Source: Luscinia megarhynchos (lineage: Eukaryota; Chordata; Aves; Passeriformes; Turdidae). From it: a DNA stretch of 64,000 bases. The notes under the pieces were generated by a model that was not told the origin of the DNA, did no database searches, and saw only the letters and a program-made list of their open reading frames with translations. The stretch is taken from contig CM067592.1 in assembly GCA_034336665.1 (NCBI GenBank), positions 44,793,761 through 44,857,760 of the forward strand, written 5' to 3'. Position numbers and translations under genes: made by a program. This document shows, piece by piece, positions 35,212 through 48,300 of this stretch. Each line of letters begins with the position of its first letter. The stretch's first letter is position 1.

Positions 35212-38200
35212 CCTCCTGAAAAAGATGTGGATGACTCATTGGCTTAAATATACTCTCTGACTCAACCAGTAGCACTGTGGTGATGTGCACAGACTAAGAA
35301 GTAGAGCCTTTTCCCAGGAGTCTGGGAGTCTGGGGGAAGATGAGAGTAATCTACCTATGGTAGACAAAAGGAGAAAAGCTGGAAGAGAAGAGAAGAAAGC
35401 AGAATAAAGAACAGGATACAACTGAATCTCTCAGAAGTTGCCCATCTGAAATTCAGATCTGTTCTTCGCATGCTGAAGTAGACATCTGGGATAACAGATA
35501 GACTTCTGAAATCCCAACAGGACTGAGGTGTTTTTTTTTCTGGAATACCCTCAGTTTTGGATGATTTGCACAAAGCAGAAACAGTGTGCTTCAACTCTCA
35601 GCCTGGCTCTGAGGGGCTCTCCCAGTGTGTATCCTGGTTTCTTTTGATTTACCTTCGGTGGTAGCCAGTTGTTTCAATACTGCTACACACGTACCTGGGA
35701 GACTGGAGCCCTGAGTGAGCAAAGCACCTCTAAATCCACCCTTCCTAGAGAGAGCAATACGAGCCTGCATAATGCCCATAATATTTGGTACTGTTTCATG
35801 TTGCTCAGTTTGTTCTTGAAAAAACAACTCATTCCTGGGGAAAGAACAAGTCTTTTTTGTTGCATGTGCTGGTCAGGCCTCCTAGATGGGCTGGAAGAAT
35901 GATCCAGCTCTGCTCATGGCTGCCATAAGCTGGCACTTGCTCTCTTAAAACAGACATTACTGCAAAGCTTTACATTTCCTCATCCATTTACAGCAGACAG
36001 TGCTTCTCATTTGATTTTTCTTCTTTTGAACATTCCAGCTGTGAGAGGATTTAATAAGCCATATACTTGAATTCGTCCTAGAAAAGATGGATTTGGAGCT
36101 GCCCTTTCATTTTCAGGCTCTGACGGTTCTCATCTGGAAAATCTTTTTATATTTCTTGATATCTTCTTTTGTACTCATACAGTATTCACTGCCAATTATG
36201 TTCTTCTCAGCTATTATTCTGGGAAGTGTTTATCCATGGCTTTGAAACTCAGCTGGATGCATGGCTAAGCTGAAATATACAAACCTGTGTCCTCCATGAG
36301 ATCACAAGACTGGCTTATGATTTGCAACTTTTACAGACATTGACCTAGTTTTATTTGCCTTATGGCTTTAGAGCTCTTGGATATTGTTGAGTCATGTTAT
36401 CTGGCCCTGTGCTATGATCCTGAAAGATGGATAATACTGTAATTTTTGTAAAATAGGAGTTTTTAATAGCAGCTTTAGGAGAGAAGATCAACACTCACAG
36501 AGCTGTCAGCGGCTGCAGACATCACTTCCAAGGTTCTTGGAGATGTCTCTCAGTCTGAGAGACTCAATTTGTCTAATAAATATGGTCCTAAAAGCTCAAA
36601 AAAAGAAAAGCTTGGGTTAAAAAAAAAAAGGGGGGAGGGGGAAGTGAAGTATTTTAGAAGTTGTCAGCTCTCTTGTTTAAAGTGAGAGACAGCAGATGGG
36701 CATTTCTAGAAGTCTGTGTGTCATTTTTGACTGTGTCTGTTCCAGTACCGAGTTTCCTCAACTAAACTGAGAAAATACCTAACCCTCTATACATAATTTC
36801 TCTACCAATAGGAAACCAACCTAAAAGCAGACCTGCATATCTGCTACAGATCTGAAAGACACAATAATGAAAGGGACAAGACAGGGGCCTGTCTCTCTCT
36901 CTCCTGCCCATGGATCACTTCTTGCTACTGAGCAATATTTCCCTTGGTCCAGGTTCAGGTAACTCTTTGGGCTCCTGGGCACCTTGCCACTCACTCCTGT
37001 CTACCCAAGCCCTACAATTCACTGTAGGGCACTGTAAAGTACTCTTCATGCCCAAGAAGAAGAGCAGCCATTTGTAACTGCTTTGCATAGGATCTGTTAA
37101 GTGCAAAGTACAGTACAGAGAAGGGGAATGATCAGAGATTTGTGAGGGCTTTGGAAATTAGTCAAGAGACCAACTACTACAGGAAATAGTAACTACAGTG
37201 CACCATGGAAAAGAGAAAACTGAGAAGGTATATGAAATGGTTCTGCAGATTCTTAGGTGGTCTGGCAAAGGTGAATGGAGCTTAACTACTCACTGTTCCT
37301 TCAAAGCAAAGTTACAGACCAACACGTGCATTGAAAGGAAGGAGTTTCAAAACAGAAGGATTTCTTTTGTTCTTTATACAGTTTATCATTAATCATTTAT
37401 CCTTGCTGCAGGATACTGTGACTGTTAAAAGTTCACACGGATTCAGAAGGCAACTTGACAAATTCATAGGAAAGAAATTAATTGGGGCCTCTTGAATATA
37501 AAAACATCTCATTTGTCTGGGGAAGTCCTTGAACTGCAATTTGCTAGTGATTGGGAAAGTATTGCTGCATGCTTACCCTGTTCTGCTCTCTCCAATAGAT
37601 TTGCTCTTGTCTAGTGTTAGACCAAAAATGACCATTTTTATGTTAAAAGAAGAGATTGTGTGAACGGAGTTGGATAACCCAACCCTTAAGATTTCCACAA
37701 GGTTGCAGCTCTCCTCAAATTCCAGAAGCTGGGTGTTATTTGTGGTAGAGAAATAAGGTGCAATATTTTGCTCTCTCTTACCATGTTGCTGATTGCAGCT
37801 ATGTGATCATTGCTTGCTTAACACAAAACAGTTGTTTCATCCCCTCTTAAAAATATACTCAGGTAGAGAGATTATATACCCCTCATCCTGCTACCTGAAC
37901 CTGTAGTGCACTACCTTCCACTTAACTGATGACCAGGAGCCAGCTGGGAGAAGGGTTGCATCTGTTCTGGTCAGACACTGTCTCAGGTGTTACTCTCTTT
38001 TGCCTTTCTTTTGGACAAGTTCTCTAATAGAGACATTTAAAGCCTTTTCCCATGCTTGTAGAACTCCTTTAAAGGAGTTTCTTGGTTAATTAATGTGCCT
38101 CCAAGTCTCTGCTTTATGAAACTCAGCTTTTCTCCTATCATGTTGTTTGATGTTTCTGTTTTAAAATTCCGGTTGTTCCACTGCTCTCTCCAGGGATGAA

Positions 38201-38265
38201 GACTTGCATTTACCTTTTAATTTCTAACAAATTCAGGATTTTTCTTTTTGCATTTTAAATAAAAA
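35212..38265. other. Unique non-coding stretch
   Basis: No gene recognised. A polypurine run (11 A, 6 G, A, 5 G) lies at 36619-36641. Confidence 0.5.
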
Positions 38266-38398
38266 AGAAATATGAGTACTGTGACCCATAATTTTGGACT
38301 CTCCCCTAGTCTCACCTGTCTTACCAATTATGTTTCAATATTTACTGTATAGCATCCTTGCTTATGTCAGTAATTGCAAACTTAGAAAAAAATAATTT
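38266..38398 (+). repeat. Copy 2 of the unclassified diverged repeat
   Basis: Same strand and block order as 35091-35211, about 3.2 kb apart. The core 38311-38340 matches copy 1 at 28 of 30 positions. Similarity fades within a few tens of bases outside, so this is either an interspersed repeat or a local duplication. Confidence 0.8.
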
Positions 38399-41300
38399 CA
38401 ACTGTCATCTTATTTTCCACTGTGAAAGTGTTCCTTGCTCTTAAAATTCCATTTGTCAGCCTTCTTAATGGTAGTGACTAGGATATGCAGTGCACTTTGG
38501 GGTGAGTAACTTACCAGTGAGGCACCAGACATGTCTTTTTGACTTATGCTGCCCTGCCTCCTTGTCACAGGAGCTTTAAGCATGCATTATCACTTCATGA
38601 TCAACAGGTTTGTCTTATGCCCTTTCATTCTCTCCTTGGCTATTCCAGCTGAGAGCCTTGTGCTGCTTGCATGCATGTAACAGGCTGCAGTGCAGTTCTG
38701 GAGCTCTTACAGCCTGAAAAAGGTTTCTTTTAGGTGGGGGAACCAGAAATAACTGCTGTGTGATTGTCTGCATGTAAAAAGGATAACCAGCCCTAACTGC
38801 CATGAGGGCAGTCTATTGGTAGTTTGGATTTCAGGTTCTCCTGGAGTGCAAGTAATTATTGAATAGCTGTGCACTCCTCAATCTGTTCCCGTACAGTCGT
38901 ACTGGGGAATGGCATAGGCACAGGGAGGTTGTATAATCAGGACCAAGGAGTGAGTCTTGTTGAGCCATCCTGAGCCTTCACCCCTGCATGCCCGTAGTGC
39001 CTCATTGCTGGGTTAGTTTGGCCTGTTGATGAGAGGAACTTGAGGCTGTTTATAGCCCTTGCAGACAGACTAAAAACATGGTGAACCAATCTGTGTGGAT
39101 CATAACAGCTCCACAGAGCACATCCCATCAAGAGTGGACAGCACTGGTCTGTAGTAGTAGGGGTGGACATTAAGACCAGGTGTGAGGCTCTCTGGGCATT
39201 CCCTCATGGAAGAAAAGCCTGTTGTCTGGAAGGGTCGAGCACATCTGGGCTTCCAGAGCCCGTGCTGTGAAAACCTTTCTGTGAAGGTGAGCTGGAGTGC
39301 CCTACAGACTGTGTCAGAAAGTCAGAGACCGAAACACAGATTTCCAAACCCTCTTATGGTAGAGTGCCTGTCTCTCTGTTGGAAACCCACTGATGCCTGC
39401 TAAGCCTTTGTCTTGTTCCAAGAGCAATGGGAATGTCTGCTGACCTATCCCAGCTCCTCCAAGAACGCACATTCATCCCTCTCCAGCCACTGCTTTTTGC
39501 ACAAAGCACTTAAAGTATGTCCATACCAGGAGCCAAATTTTCATGTTACCTACCACTGGAGCACCTGTGACACTCAGGAATGTTCATTAAGCGGAAGACA
39601 TAGATTACAGTTTTTAATGAAGAGGTCTTGACTCAAAAATATCTAAATGCCTCCAATATTTTCTGCTTTTCTTGTAGTTGGAAAGACCTGAAAGTGAGCT
39701 TATTACATAGTGAGGAAGGGATAGGTCAGTACTCCATAAAGGTGAAGGCTGCTTTGGATAGGTTAGTGCATCCTTCAGGGTGCTCATAACTTACAGCTGG
39801 AGCAGGGAGTTCTCCATGGACTCTGGCTGCACAGGAGAAGGAGGCAGTTTTATGTATCTCATCACCATGCCTAGGGAAAAATTTACATATAAAAGTCTGC
39901 CTTGTTGGACAGGAACAACACAAGGTAGGGATATTTTTAATGATAAAAACATCCAGGCACAATCTCCCCAGTGTATTTCCCCACAAATCTTCTTCATATT
40001 TACAATCTGTTAGATCATCCAGGCGACAGAATGAGTCATGGCAAAGCTACCTTTGGTAATTTACTGACTCCAAGCAGAGTAGGTGAGGAGTGCTAAAAAC
40101 AAACTCAGGGAAACAGGCCATGTTCCACAATTAAAAGCTACTAACAAAAGGGACTGATTAAGGGTTAACATGAGCACAGGAAGGCTTTAAATCAAGAAAG
40201 ATGATGACTGTATGTTGCACTTGTTTAGCTTGGTGTGTAAGAACTCTGAAACTTCACACTAACTGTTCTGAATGTAGAGAGCCTGAGAACCAGTGTGAAG
40301 TCTGTATTAAAACTGCTTTCAGTTTCTTGTGCTGTGGAGAAGTGATTAATTTTCAGGCCCACCCTATTTTAACCCTGTCGCATGAATGTCCATAGGAATG
40401 AGAATCAGTTCCCAATTTTAGTTAATGCTATATGATGACCTACCCTGACTGTTCAAATTATTTCTCCGCAGCCCAAATTTGCAGTAGCTGGCCAGGGTCC
40501 TTGGGCAGTTTTACAGCTGGCAGTAGAAAATAAGTACTGATTATCTGTGGAGCTCAAAGACACTACAAGTTAGCGAAACATTCATTTACCTCTCAGAACA
40601 AGTATAGAGAGTTTATTCTTTCTTGTGCTCTCTAGAATTCAGGTTCAGCCTGAACTGGCAAAATATTATGTTGTAACTTCACTGTTGCAGCATAAATACC
40701 TTGAGAATACTTAATGCAAAATTTTCAGATTATTTTCTGAAAAAAATTGCAAAACATTTTTCATTCTGGGCAAAAAACAATGAAATTCAGAATCAAAACC
40801 TACTTTATGAAGTCTAAATGCCTTTATTTTTCTTCTCTTTCTTTTGTATTCACTTGGGATTTTGTTTAGTTAATTTGTTGGTTTTGTAGCTATGTAAACA
40901 AAGAGAGGTTTCTAAAATTATGCTTTTTCCTTTCAGCAGATTTTTCTGTGTCATTTTCTGAAAATTTCTTTTCAGAATAGGCAGTGTATGTGTCATACAG
41001 TAAGTCAGTTTTGAGCCAGTTCTTGCAGAAATAGATGGGCTCCTTCTTTTATGTGTTTTTAATCACATCAGACATCATTTAAGCTCTATAATCAATAAGA
41101 AATGTGTAATTAAGCATGTGAGCAGCTGATAATGTAAATCTGTGAGGGATCATCTGTTTGAGATTATCCTTCCAGATCCCCTGATTTAGTGAGCTGGAGG
41201 GTTGTTTGTGAAAATCTGGGGAAAGAAAAAGAAGACTTTTTAACACAGGTATACCTGAGCACAATTTTGGACATGTCAAATACTTTACTTTCAATTTTTT

Positions 41301-41884
41301 TTATTATGGCAGGTGAAATGAAGTTAAAAGATTGGGCCAGCCATAGATTTTCTTAGTAATTCGATGAGCAGAAGGCGTTTGCATTCTGCACCTTCCCATT
41401 GCTGGTAGGAGGGAGACTGAAGATGCTGATGCCTCAGTATACTGCTGCTTGCAGAGGTTTATCTTGCCCACACAGATGATTTTTCATTCTCATCCTGTTG
41501 TCAAGGTAAAGTATTGCTACTAATCATACATTTGGTGAGCTATTGCAGCAGTTCCTAGCTTCTTATCTTTCAGCACAGGTGATATTTTCCATGAAAAATG
41601 GGATAAATATCAGCTGACCCCAGATGAGAACGTCCAAGAAGTTTGAACTGGATGTAAAGTCATTACATGCCCAAAACCTCAAAATAATTGGTAGCTCTTG
41701 TTACAGTAAGTTTCCCCCTTTGTATGCTCCTTTGTTTCAATTATTTGCCCGTTTGGAGGGAAGAAAATTGTTACTTACAAAAGCACCAGAAGGAGGGTGA
41801 AATCGCCAGGAGATGAGGGCAGGAAAGGATGTGACTGGGGCAGTAGAGTCTAGTCTAGCTGTGTTATCTAAACCCAAATTTCTT
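38399..41884. other. Unique non-coding stretch
   Basis: No gene or repeat recognised. Open frames of up to 86 codons are unsupported. Confidence 0.5.
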
Positions 41885-41952
41885 CAGGTTTAATGGCCAG
41901 ATTCTGCTCTGTGGTAAACTCATGCTGGTAAAACCATGAGTTATATAGTCCA
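41885..41952. repeat. Possible ancient amniote repeat fragment
   Basis: GGCCAGATTCTGCTCT followed within 15-35 bases by CATGCTGGTAAAACC and GAGTTATAT resembles an old reptile/bird interspersed repeat I know by its GGCCAGATTCTG...CTGGTGTAAATC...GAGTAACT order. Tentative. Confidence 0.4.
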
Positions 41953-42205
41953 TCAGCAAAGATTTCTCTCTCCTTTTTAAAAATTAAGAGGATGAAATGA
42001 TTATGGCAGTGATAACTGCCTTTCAATTAACAGTCTCTTACCACCGCTAGCTAGTGCAAATAGATAAAAGCATAGCTTTGCTTAGAACCTGGCTGCTGAG
42101 TCCCAAGGGCAGCAAGTGGAAAGAAGGTGAATTGCTATCCTTCTGAGACTTGGTCTTGGATTATCAGTGAAGTGCAATTTGGGCCCAAATAACATACCTG
42201 AATTT
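41953..42205. other. Unique spacer
   Basis: Nothing recognised. Confidence 0.5.
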
Positions 42206-42298
42206 AACAAAACAACAACAAACAAACAAACAAACAAACAAACAAAAAAAAAGCCCACAAAAACAAACAAACAAAACCCAAAAATAAATAAATAAATG
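42206..42298. repeat. (CAAA)n / (AAAT)n microsatellite
   Basis: AACAACAACAAACAAACAAA passing through an A run to a second CAAA block and a short AAAT run. Confidence 0.92.
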
Positions 42299-45200
42299 AA
42301 AAATTTCTAGGTGTTTCAGAGGTCAGAATGAGACCAGCACTTGAGACATTCTGTTCTCACCTGCTTGTATACCTTTCAATTTCAGTGTGTGGAGGTTATT
42401 ACTCTTGCTCTACTAGAAATGATCAGGCAGTATTGTGAGAATTACTACGCAAGAAAACACATTTGCAGCACAGCAAGCTAGGACATTCAGACTTGCTTCA
42501 GACAGGCAGATGATATCCTAACTTGCTGAGGCTTTTAGATCTGCACAGAGCTTTCAGTTTTACCTTCATTTGCCAACAATTCTGGAAAATCAGCTGGGTA
42601 GTTCCCCTCTGACACAGTACACAGAATTCAGTAGTGTGTTTAGGGCATTTTCTCCTTTATCTTGTATACAGTCAGGATAAAGGAATGTTCTGACAACACC
42701 TAGAACTGGTCTCAATGGCTTGAGGTAAGGAAAGGTAGAAATCACAAAGGAAAGGGGGGAGAACGGACTACAAACCTCCAGGTCTTTCAAAGTATTAGGA
42801 CTGCTAGGATTGTGTCATGAATCTGGCAGCATCTACCTTATTTATTCTTGACTCTGTAGTGCCAGAGTCTGAAAACGGTTATCTAGATTTTATCAGAAAA
42901 CTAGGGGCAAAATTTACCATATCATTTATATCTCTGTTTCTCGCAAATGTCCCTTCCCCATCTGACTGAACTTCTTCCAGCAGTGGCGCAAATATGTGCA
43001 AACTTACCGATAATGAGGTTATAATACCATAACTTCACCTGATTAGCACTTCTCATCTGTAGGTTGGTATTGGCTTCCCAGACATATCCCCCTGCAGACC
43101 CTTTTCTGTAGATCTCAGTGAAACAAATGTATTGAAATAGACTGACTATCCTCTCATTAGAAATGGCACATGTTGATATATGATTTTCAAAGAAAAAGAG
43201 CTACAGTGAGCTTGGACAGAAAGCAAACCACAGTGACTGGTTCTGTCACTTTTGGGAAAGCAGATGGTGTGCTATGTGACAAATGTTTTCCCTGATGTCC
43301 CACCTGACACAATTAGCAGTTTTCTATACACTCAGCATCCAGGATGATACTTTTCCATGCCAGGTGTTTAGCACTAAGGCTAAATGCCTTAGAAAGTTTC
43401 AGGTGAACCTGCTCAGCTGTTATGAATGAGACTTAGAATATCTTTCCTGGCATATTGATGCCTGATATTCAAAAGAAATGGACTAACTAAGAAGGGAGAA
43501 GAATAAAGAGAAGGGAGTTTCCAGTGACAAACTATAAGAGTATGAGATGTGTCCAATTCAGATTTAGATAATCTGGAAAGAAGCTCTGTGTGTACTGGGG
43601 CCCATATACTCTAAACAGTCAGGATTCCTTTCTCTCACCATCTCTTCTGCTGTCAGATAATAATTGTATCAGCAACAACAATCAGACATTGTTTCTTGAT
43701 AAGGCAGAAGATATTTCCAGGTCAGTAAATCAGAAATTGCTTTGATAGCTGAAATAGCTATTAAAAAAAATCACCAGTTTCAGAGCATAAAGGAAAATTC
43801 CTATGGAGTTCATTTTTCAATCCTGTAATGACTAGATTAAAAGAAGCATTGCATTTATGAATCATCCAGAATTCCTCATAATCTTCCTCTGTTTTTTAAA
43901 TTAATTGAAGTAAGTAATTTTCCATCCTCTGCCACTGCTCTGTCTTGGCACAAGGCATTAGCCTTTTAGCCTTTAGATATGCAATTCACATTGAAATTTT
44001 TATTGATTTGCTCCATGCTGTTTAACTCCAAAACTTGGTTCCCTGTGGTCTTGTAATATTAACAGAGTTACAAGGATAATCTAATGCATCTATATGTTTT
44101 GTGCATGTGATTGCTCCAAATACTGATAGGTTTTCTGTATAATGGGACAATTTCAGAGCTGCCTTTCCTATAGTACATTAATTTCTCCATATGTAAAAAA
44201 GAAGGATTGTTTTCTTTCCTTCTTTAAAGACAGCTGTAGGGGAGAAGGAATGTATTTTGTTTATTAGCACTCCAGCAAGGAAAAATATAGTTGTGAAAGA
44301 AAATAGTTAACGAAAAAGCATAGCACTGCTCATGGCTTCCTCACTTTCCTCTTTCCTTTCCTCATCATGACCATGCTATGTCTTACACATTGCCTGTCCT
44401 CACTACAGTGATCTCCCAGCTCTGTCTCATGTAGGGTAAACATATCCAGCCCATCACCCTCTGGTTCTTCAGCCCCCTGTGCCAGATCTTTTCCTCCAAA
44501 GAGCAGAGTTGAGGAATATGTGCCACTTTACAAACTGGCCATCAGAAATTAATGTATGATATGGCAGAGACACAGCAAGGCCTCAGCTGTACGTCTTTGC
44601 TGCCTAACTAAACACTTGCTGCTTTCTGAATCTCCAGTGTGAAAGAAAGGTAAAGACATCCCTCATTTGCTGAAGGCCAGATAAATAGCATCATCTCTAA
44701 GCCACTGTTGTAGGGAAAAGGGTTGGCAAAGCCTGGGAAGAAAGTTTAGCTTTTTCTTGCCAAGAACAACTCATTCAAGATGCAAGGTGACACAGCAATC
44801 AGTGTGATGGATTGTGACAAGCCTGGCAGACTAAAAATTCTCAGGAGAGATGCTGTGACAGCTTCAGGTTGTAGCATTTGCCCATTTTCCTGTTCTGCTT
44901 CTGTTTTCTGTAAAGAGAAAAGTTCATTTATGAAAAGGGGTTTTTAAATAAAAATAAAAATGATTAATGATGGTGATGACTATGGCATTTTTTCTCTTTT
45001 CCAGAACTGCAAAGTATTGACAAGATACTTTCCTTATTATGCCTTTTGAAAGGATGGCTGTATTCAAAGATGAAGGAGAAGAAAGGCAAAGTCTGAATTC
45101 TGGACTTAAAAGAACTCTCATAAAAGGCAGATATTTAGATCAGACTGAAGCAGCCTGAAACCATCTTTATTATTCTGGCATTCAAGCAGTCAGCTTGCCT

Positions 45201-47599
45201 ATTTGAAATTCCACACGTTTTATGGATGAAACATATTCTTTGGGTGTATTCAGTGGCTGCATGACTCCTCATCAAATAAAGTATTTTGGAGTCAGTGGGT
45301 TGGATCTATACACTGGACCGAGCTGGGTGTAAGATTACTATGTACTGGTCATTTCTTTTAAGCCACTATAAAGAACTGCTGCCAGCTACAATCCTTGTAT
45401 CACCCACATTATGCAACAATAAGCCAGCAGGTATCTTAGAAGCTGTTTAGATAGAAATTAGTCCTTGTAGAGAATTGCCAGACCCTTGTATCTGGGTGAG
45501 CAACCAATAAATGGCTGATAACACCTATCACTTTCCCAAGAATTTTCGCCCAGTTTGCACAGGATTTCCCTTTCACTGTGGTCCCACATGGAATGGAGCA
45601 CACAGATAATGTGTAGAATAGAAACTTAGGTGAATCTGGGCTCACAAAGCTGAACAGGGGAGGGAAAACATGTACAGTGGTTTGAAGTACCTATATAGAA
45701 AAAGAAGCTCCTAACAACTTCTAGGAATACAAGTATACACAGAAAGCAATAGACACCATATAGTGGAGTTTGGGTCTAATCAGACAAATAAGCAGACTTG
45801 GCAGTTAAGGAGAAGGAATCCCTTTGCAATTTTCTGCATCAGAGGTGAATACCAGAAAGGGTCTGAAGAACTTCTGGAATGAAGGGCCATTCTGTACCCA
45901 CTACTCTGCCTGCAGCCAGTGTTGACACTTTTTTGAGGTTATAAGCAGAGCCTGTGAGAACAGAGCTATGCTTTGGGATCCAAATCTCTCTTAAGTGCTC
46001 ATCCCACTTTTTGTTTTCCCAACATTTGGGCAAGTATGGATCTGTTGTATGTCTGGGTGCAGGGTCTGAGCCTAGAAAGATCATGTCCTAGCTATTACCA
46101 ATTGCCACCTACCCCTACACACTGTGCTTCAAAGCCTGCAGAGGCCCATCCACACCTCATCTGGGCTGTGTATTGTCCCCACTGGGGAAGGTTTCCTGCT
46201 GGTAGCAGCTGCAAGGTCTGCCTTCCCTTCCCCCTCCAGTGCTGACAGTCCTTAGCAAAATGGAAGCAGTGCCTTCAGTATCTGTATTTCCGTGCTGTTG
46301 GAGCTGAGCAACTGCAGCTTCCCGGAGCACAAGGAAAACACTGCATTTTCTCTTTAGATTGGTACTGTTCTGGCAAACTTAGTGTCCCCTACTTTTCTTA
46401 TTCAGATTTTGTTGATAAATATCTAAGCTGATTTTCCTGGGCCAAAATTTTTCCTGAAAGAGATCTCAATTTCTGAGACAAATGATGTAATTTTTTTAAT
46501 CAAGGAGGCTTTTTCTGTTATTAGTCTGGCAGTTTTTTTGTTTTTTTTTCTAAAGTAGACTGTTCTCTGAGCTTATATCTGCCTGTGGTGTTACAGTAGT
46601 TCTTTTGTATTTTTCTCTACTTAGTTCTTCTTTTATGTAACCACTACCAGTGAAGTTCATCCTGATGCCTTTTCCTGATCTCAAAATTGAGAGCCAGACA
46701 CAGTTAAAGGATAAAGGGTTTTTACATCTCAGTATTTTATAAGGATCCTTATGGTGCACCATTTCACCAAGGTGGGATGCACAGACATGATAGATCATGT
46801 ATACAATTTATAAACCTTACAAATGAGCATATCTAACAAGAATGCACCAATGGGAGGCCTGGATGAATTCAAGGAATTCCCCCCGGGATGGGTGAAATCT
46901 GTAGTTTACAGCATATGTTCTAGAGAGGACCTTGGTTTCCCAAAACAGCATAGGGCTTTCTGGTCTCCTATTATGAGGTTGTTAGGATATTTGGTCTTCT
47001 TGCCTAACAGAATATTAGGGCTATGCTAAGTTATCAGACTTAAGGAGTTACAAGTATGCATGCTAAGAATATTGAGGATATATAAAAGTTATATAAATGG
47101 TATATTAAAAAAAAAAAAGAAAAGGCAAAAAATCATCTTTGCATCAATCCAGTCATTGTTTGCAGCTGGTTTCTACCTCTCAGCTACATCAGCCTTCTCT
47201 GCCTGTCCATATGATGGCTCAGGCCACCTGCACATTCCTAGGCTTTCAAGAGATCTGGCATAAATAGGAATCATCCATCTTTACTCTTCATACCTATAAA
47301 GTCCATTATCTACCCAAGAGAGCCTCTTCACTCATGTCAGTCTTCTTCAATGCTTGCCCTCTCCTGTTGGACAGTGTCAGAGACAGCAGCCGTGAGAGTT
47401 GGCAGAGGTGAGCCCTGAGGGAAATCATGGAAACCTGGCTGTTTTCTGCAGCCCTCCTACTCAGCTTGTCACTGGAAAGTTAAACTTTAACTAATTGCAG
47501 ACCTATTGTCCATTACTTTTGACATGGTCTGCTTGTCTATTCTCCTACAACAACAGATTCCACAAATTTATGCCTCTCTGGATTATTTTATTTCTTTAA
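42299..47599. other. Long unique non-coding stretch
   Basis: About 5.3 kb without a recognised exon or repeat family. A short poly(A) run is at 47107-47118. Confidence 0.5.
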
Positions 47600-48300
47600 A
47601 ACAATTTTATGGGGTCCCTGTTTGCTCTTGGACTGCAGAACAGTCTTTCTCTGGAAGTCCACCACCTGATTGTCTTTACCTGTCCAATCCTCACTGCCCC
47701 CCATTTAGAGGGGTACAGAACAGAGCTGCACACAGTGGTTATGGAATAGAGGTGCCATGGTTTTAGGTACAAAGTAATTATTCTCTCCATCTTCTTCTCC
47801 ATCCTTCCCTGGTGGTGCTTAGCATTCTTCTGGGTTATTTTCAACTCAGTGCTATTGCATGCTGAAGCAGTATTTATAGAGACTCAGTGACTCTGAGAGC
47901 TCTGTCCTGAGCTGAATTGCCAGTTCTGCTCTCAGTGCCATGATAACATGGCTTGGAATTATTTATCTGTAGACACATTGTTTTGTGTTTATGCTGGAGG
48001 TCATCAGCCATTCTTTTGTCCACTAAACCAGTTTTGAAAGGTCGTTCTGGACTGTCATGCTCATCATTAACTGTGGCATTTGACTGAAAACCTATCAGAC
48101 TATCCTGCAGCAGGATTGGAGGTTTCACTATTCAGCTCCTTCACAAGTTTTAAGATGAGGATGCTAAATAAAACCTGAGGGACATCATTACTGAACATTT
48201 TCCACTCAGCAAAATGACCATTAAGTTTTGGTTTCTTCAATTGATTTCAGTCTGTGAAAGAACCTAGGTTTCTTAACAACCTCTCTAATTTTGGGACACT
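47600..48300 (-). mobile_element. Ancient CR1-like LINE fragment
   Basis: Read in plus-strand order: CAGAGCTGCACACAGTGG, GAGGTGCCATGG, CTGGTGGTGCTTAGCATTCT, GAGACTCAGTGACTCTGAGA, CTGTGGCATTTGACTGAAAA and GATGCTAAATAAAACCTGAG. These parallel the reverse of the old amniote CR1/L3-type ORF2 end (ACACAGTACTCAAG, GGTGCCATGG, TAATGGTTCCTAACATTCT, TCCAAGATCTCT, AATATGTTGAATAGGACTGG). It is far more diverged than the CR1 tails elsewhere in the window. No coding frame survives. Confidence 0.6.
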
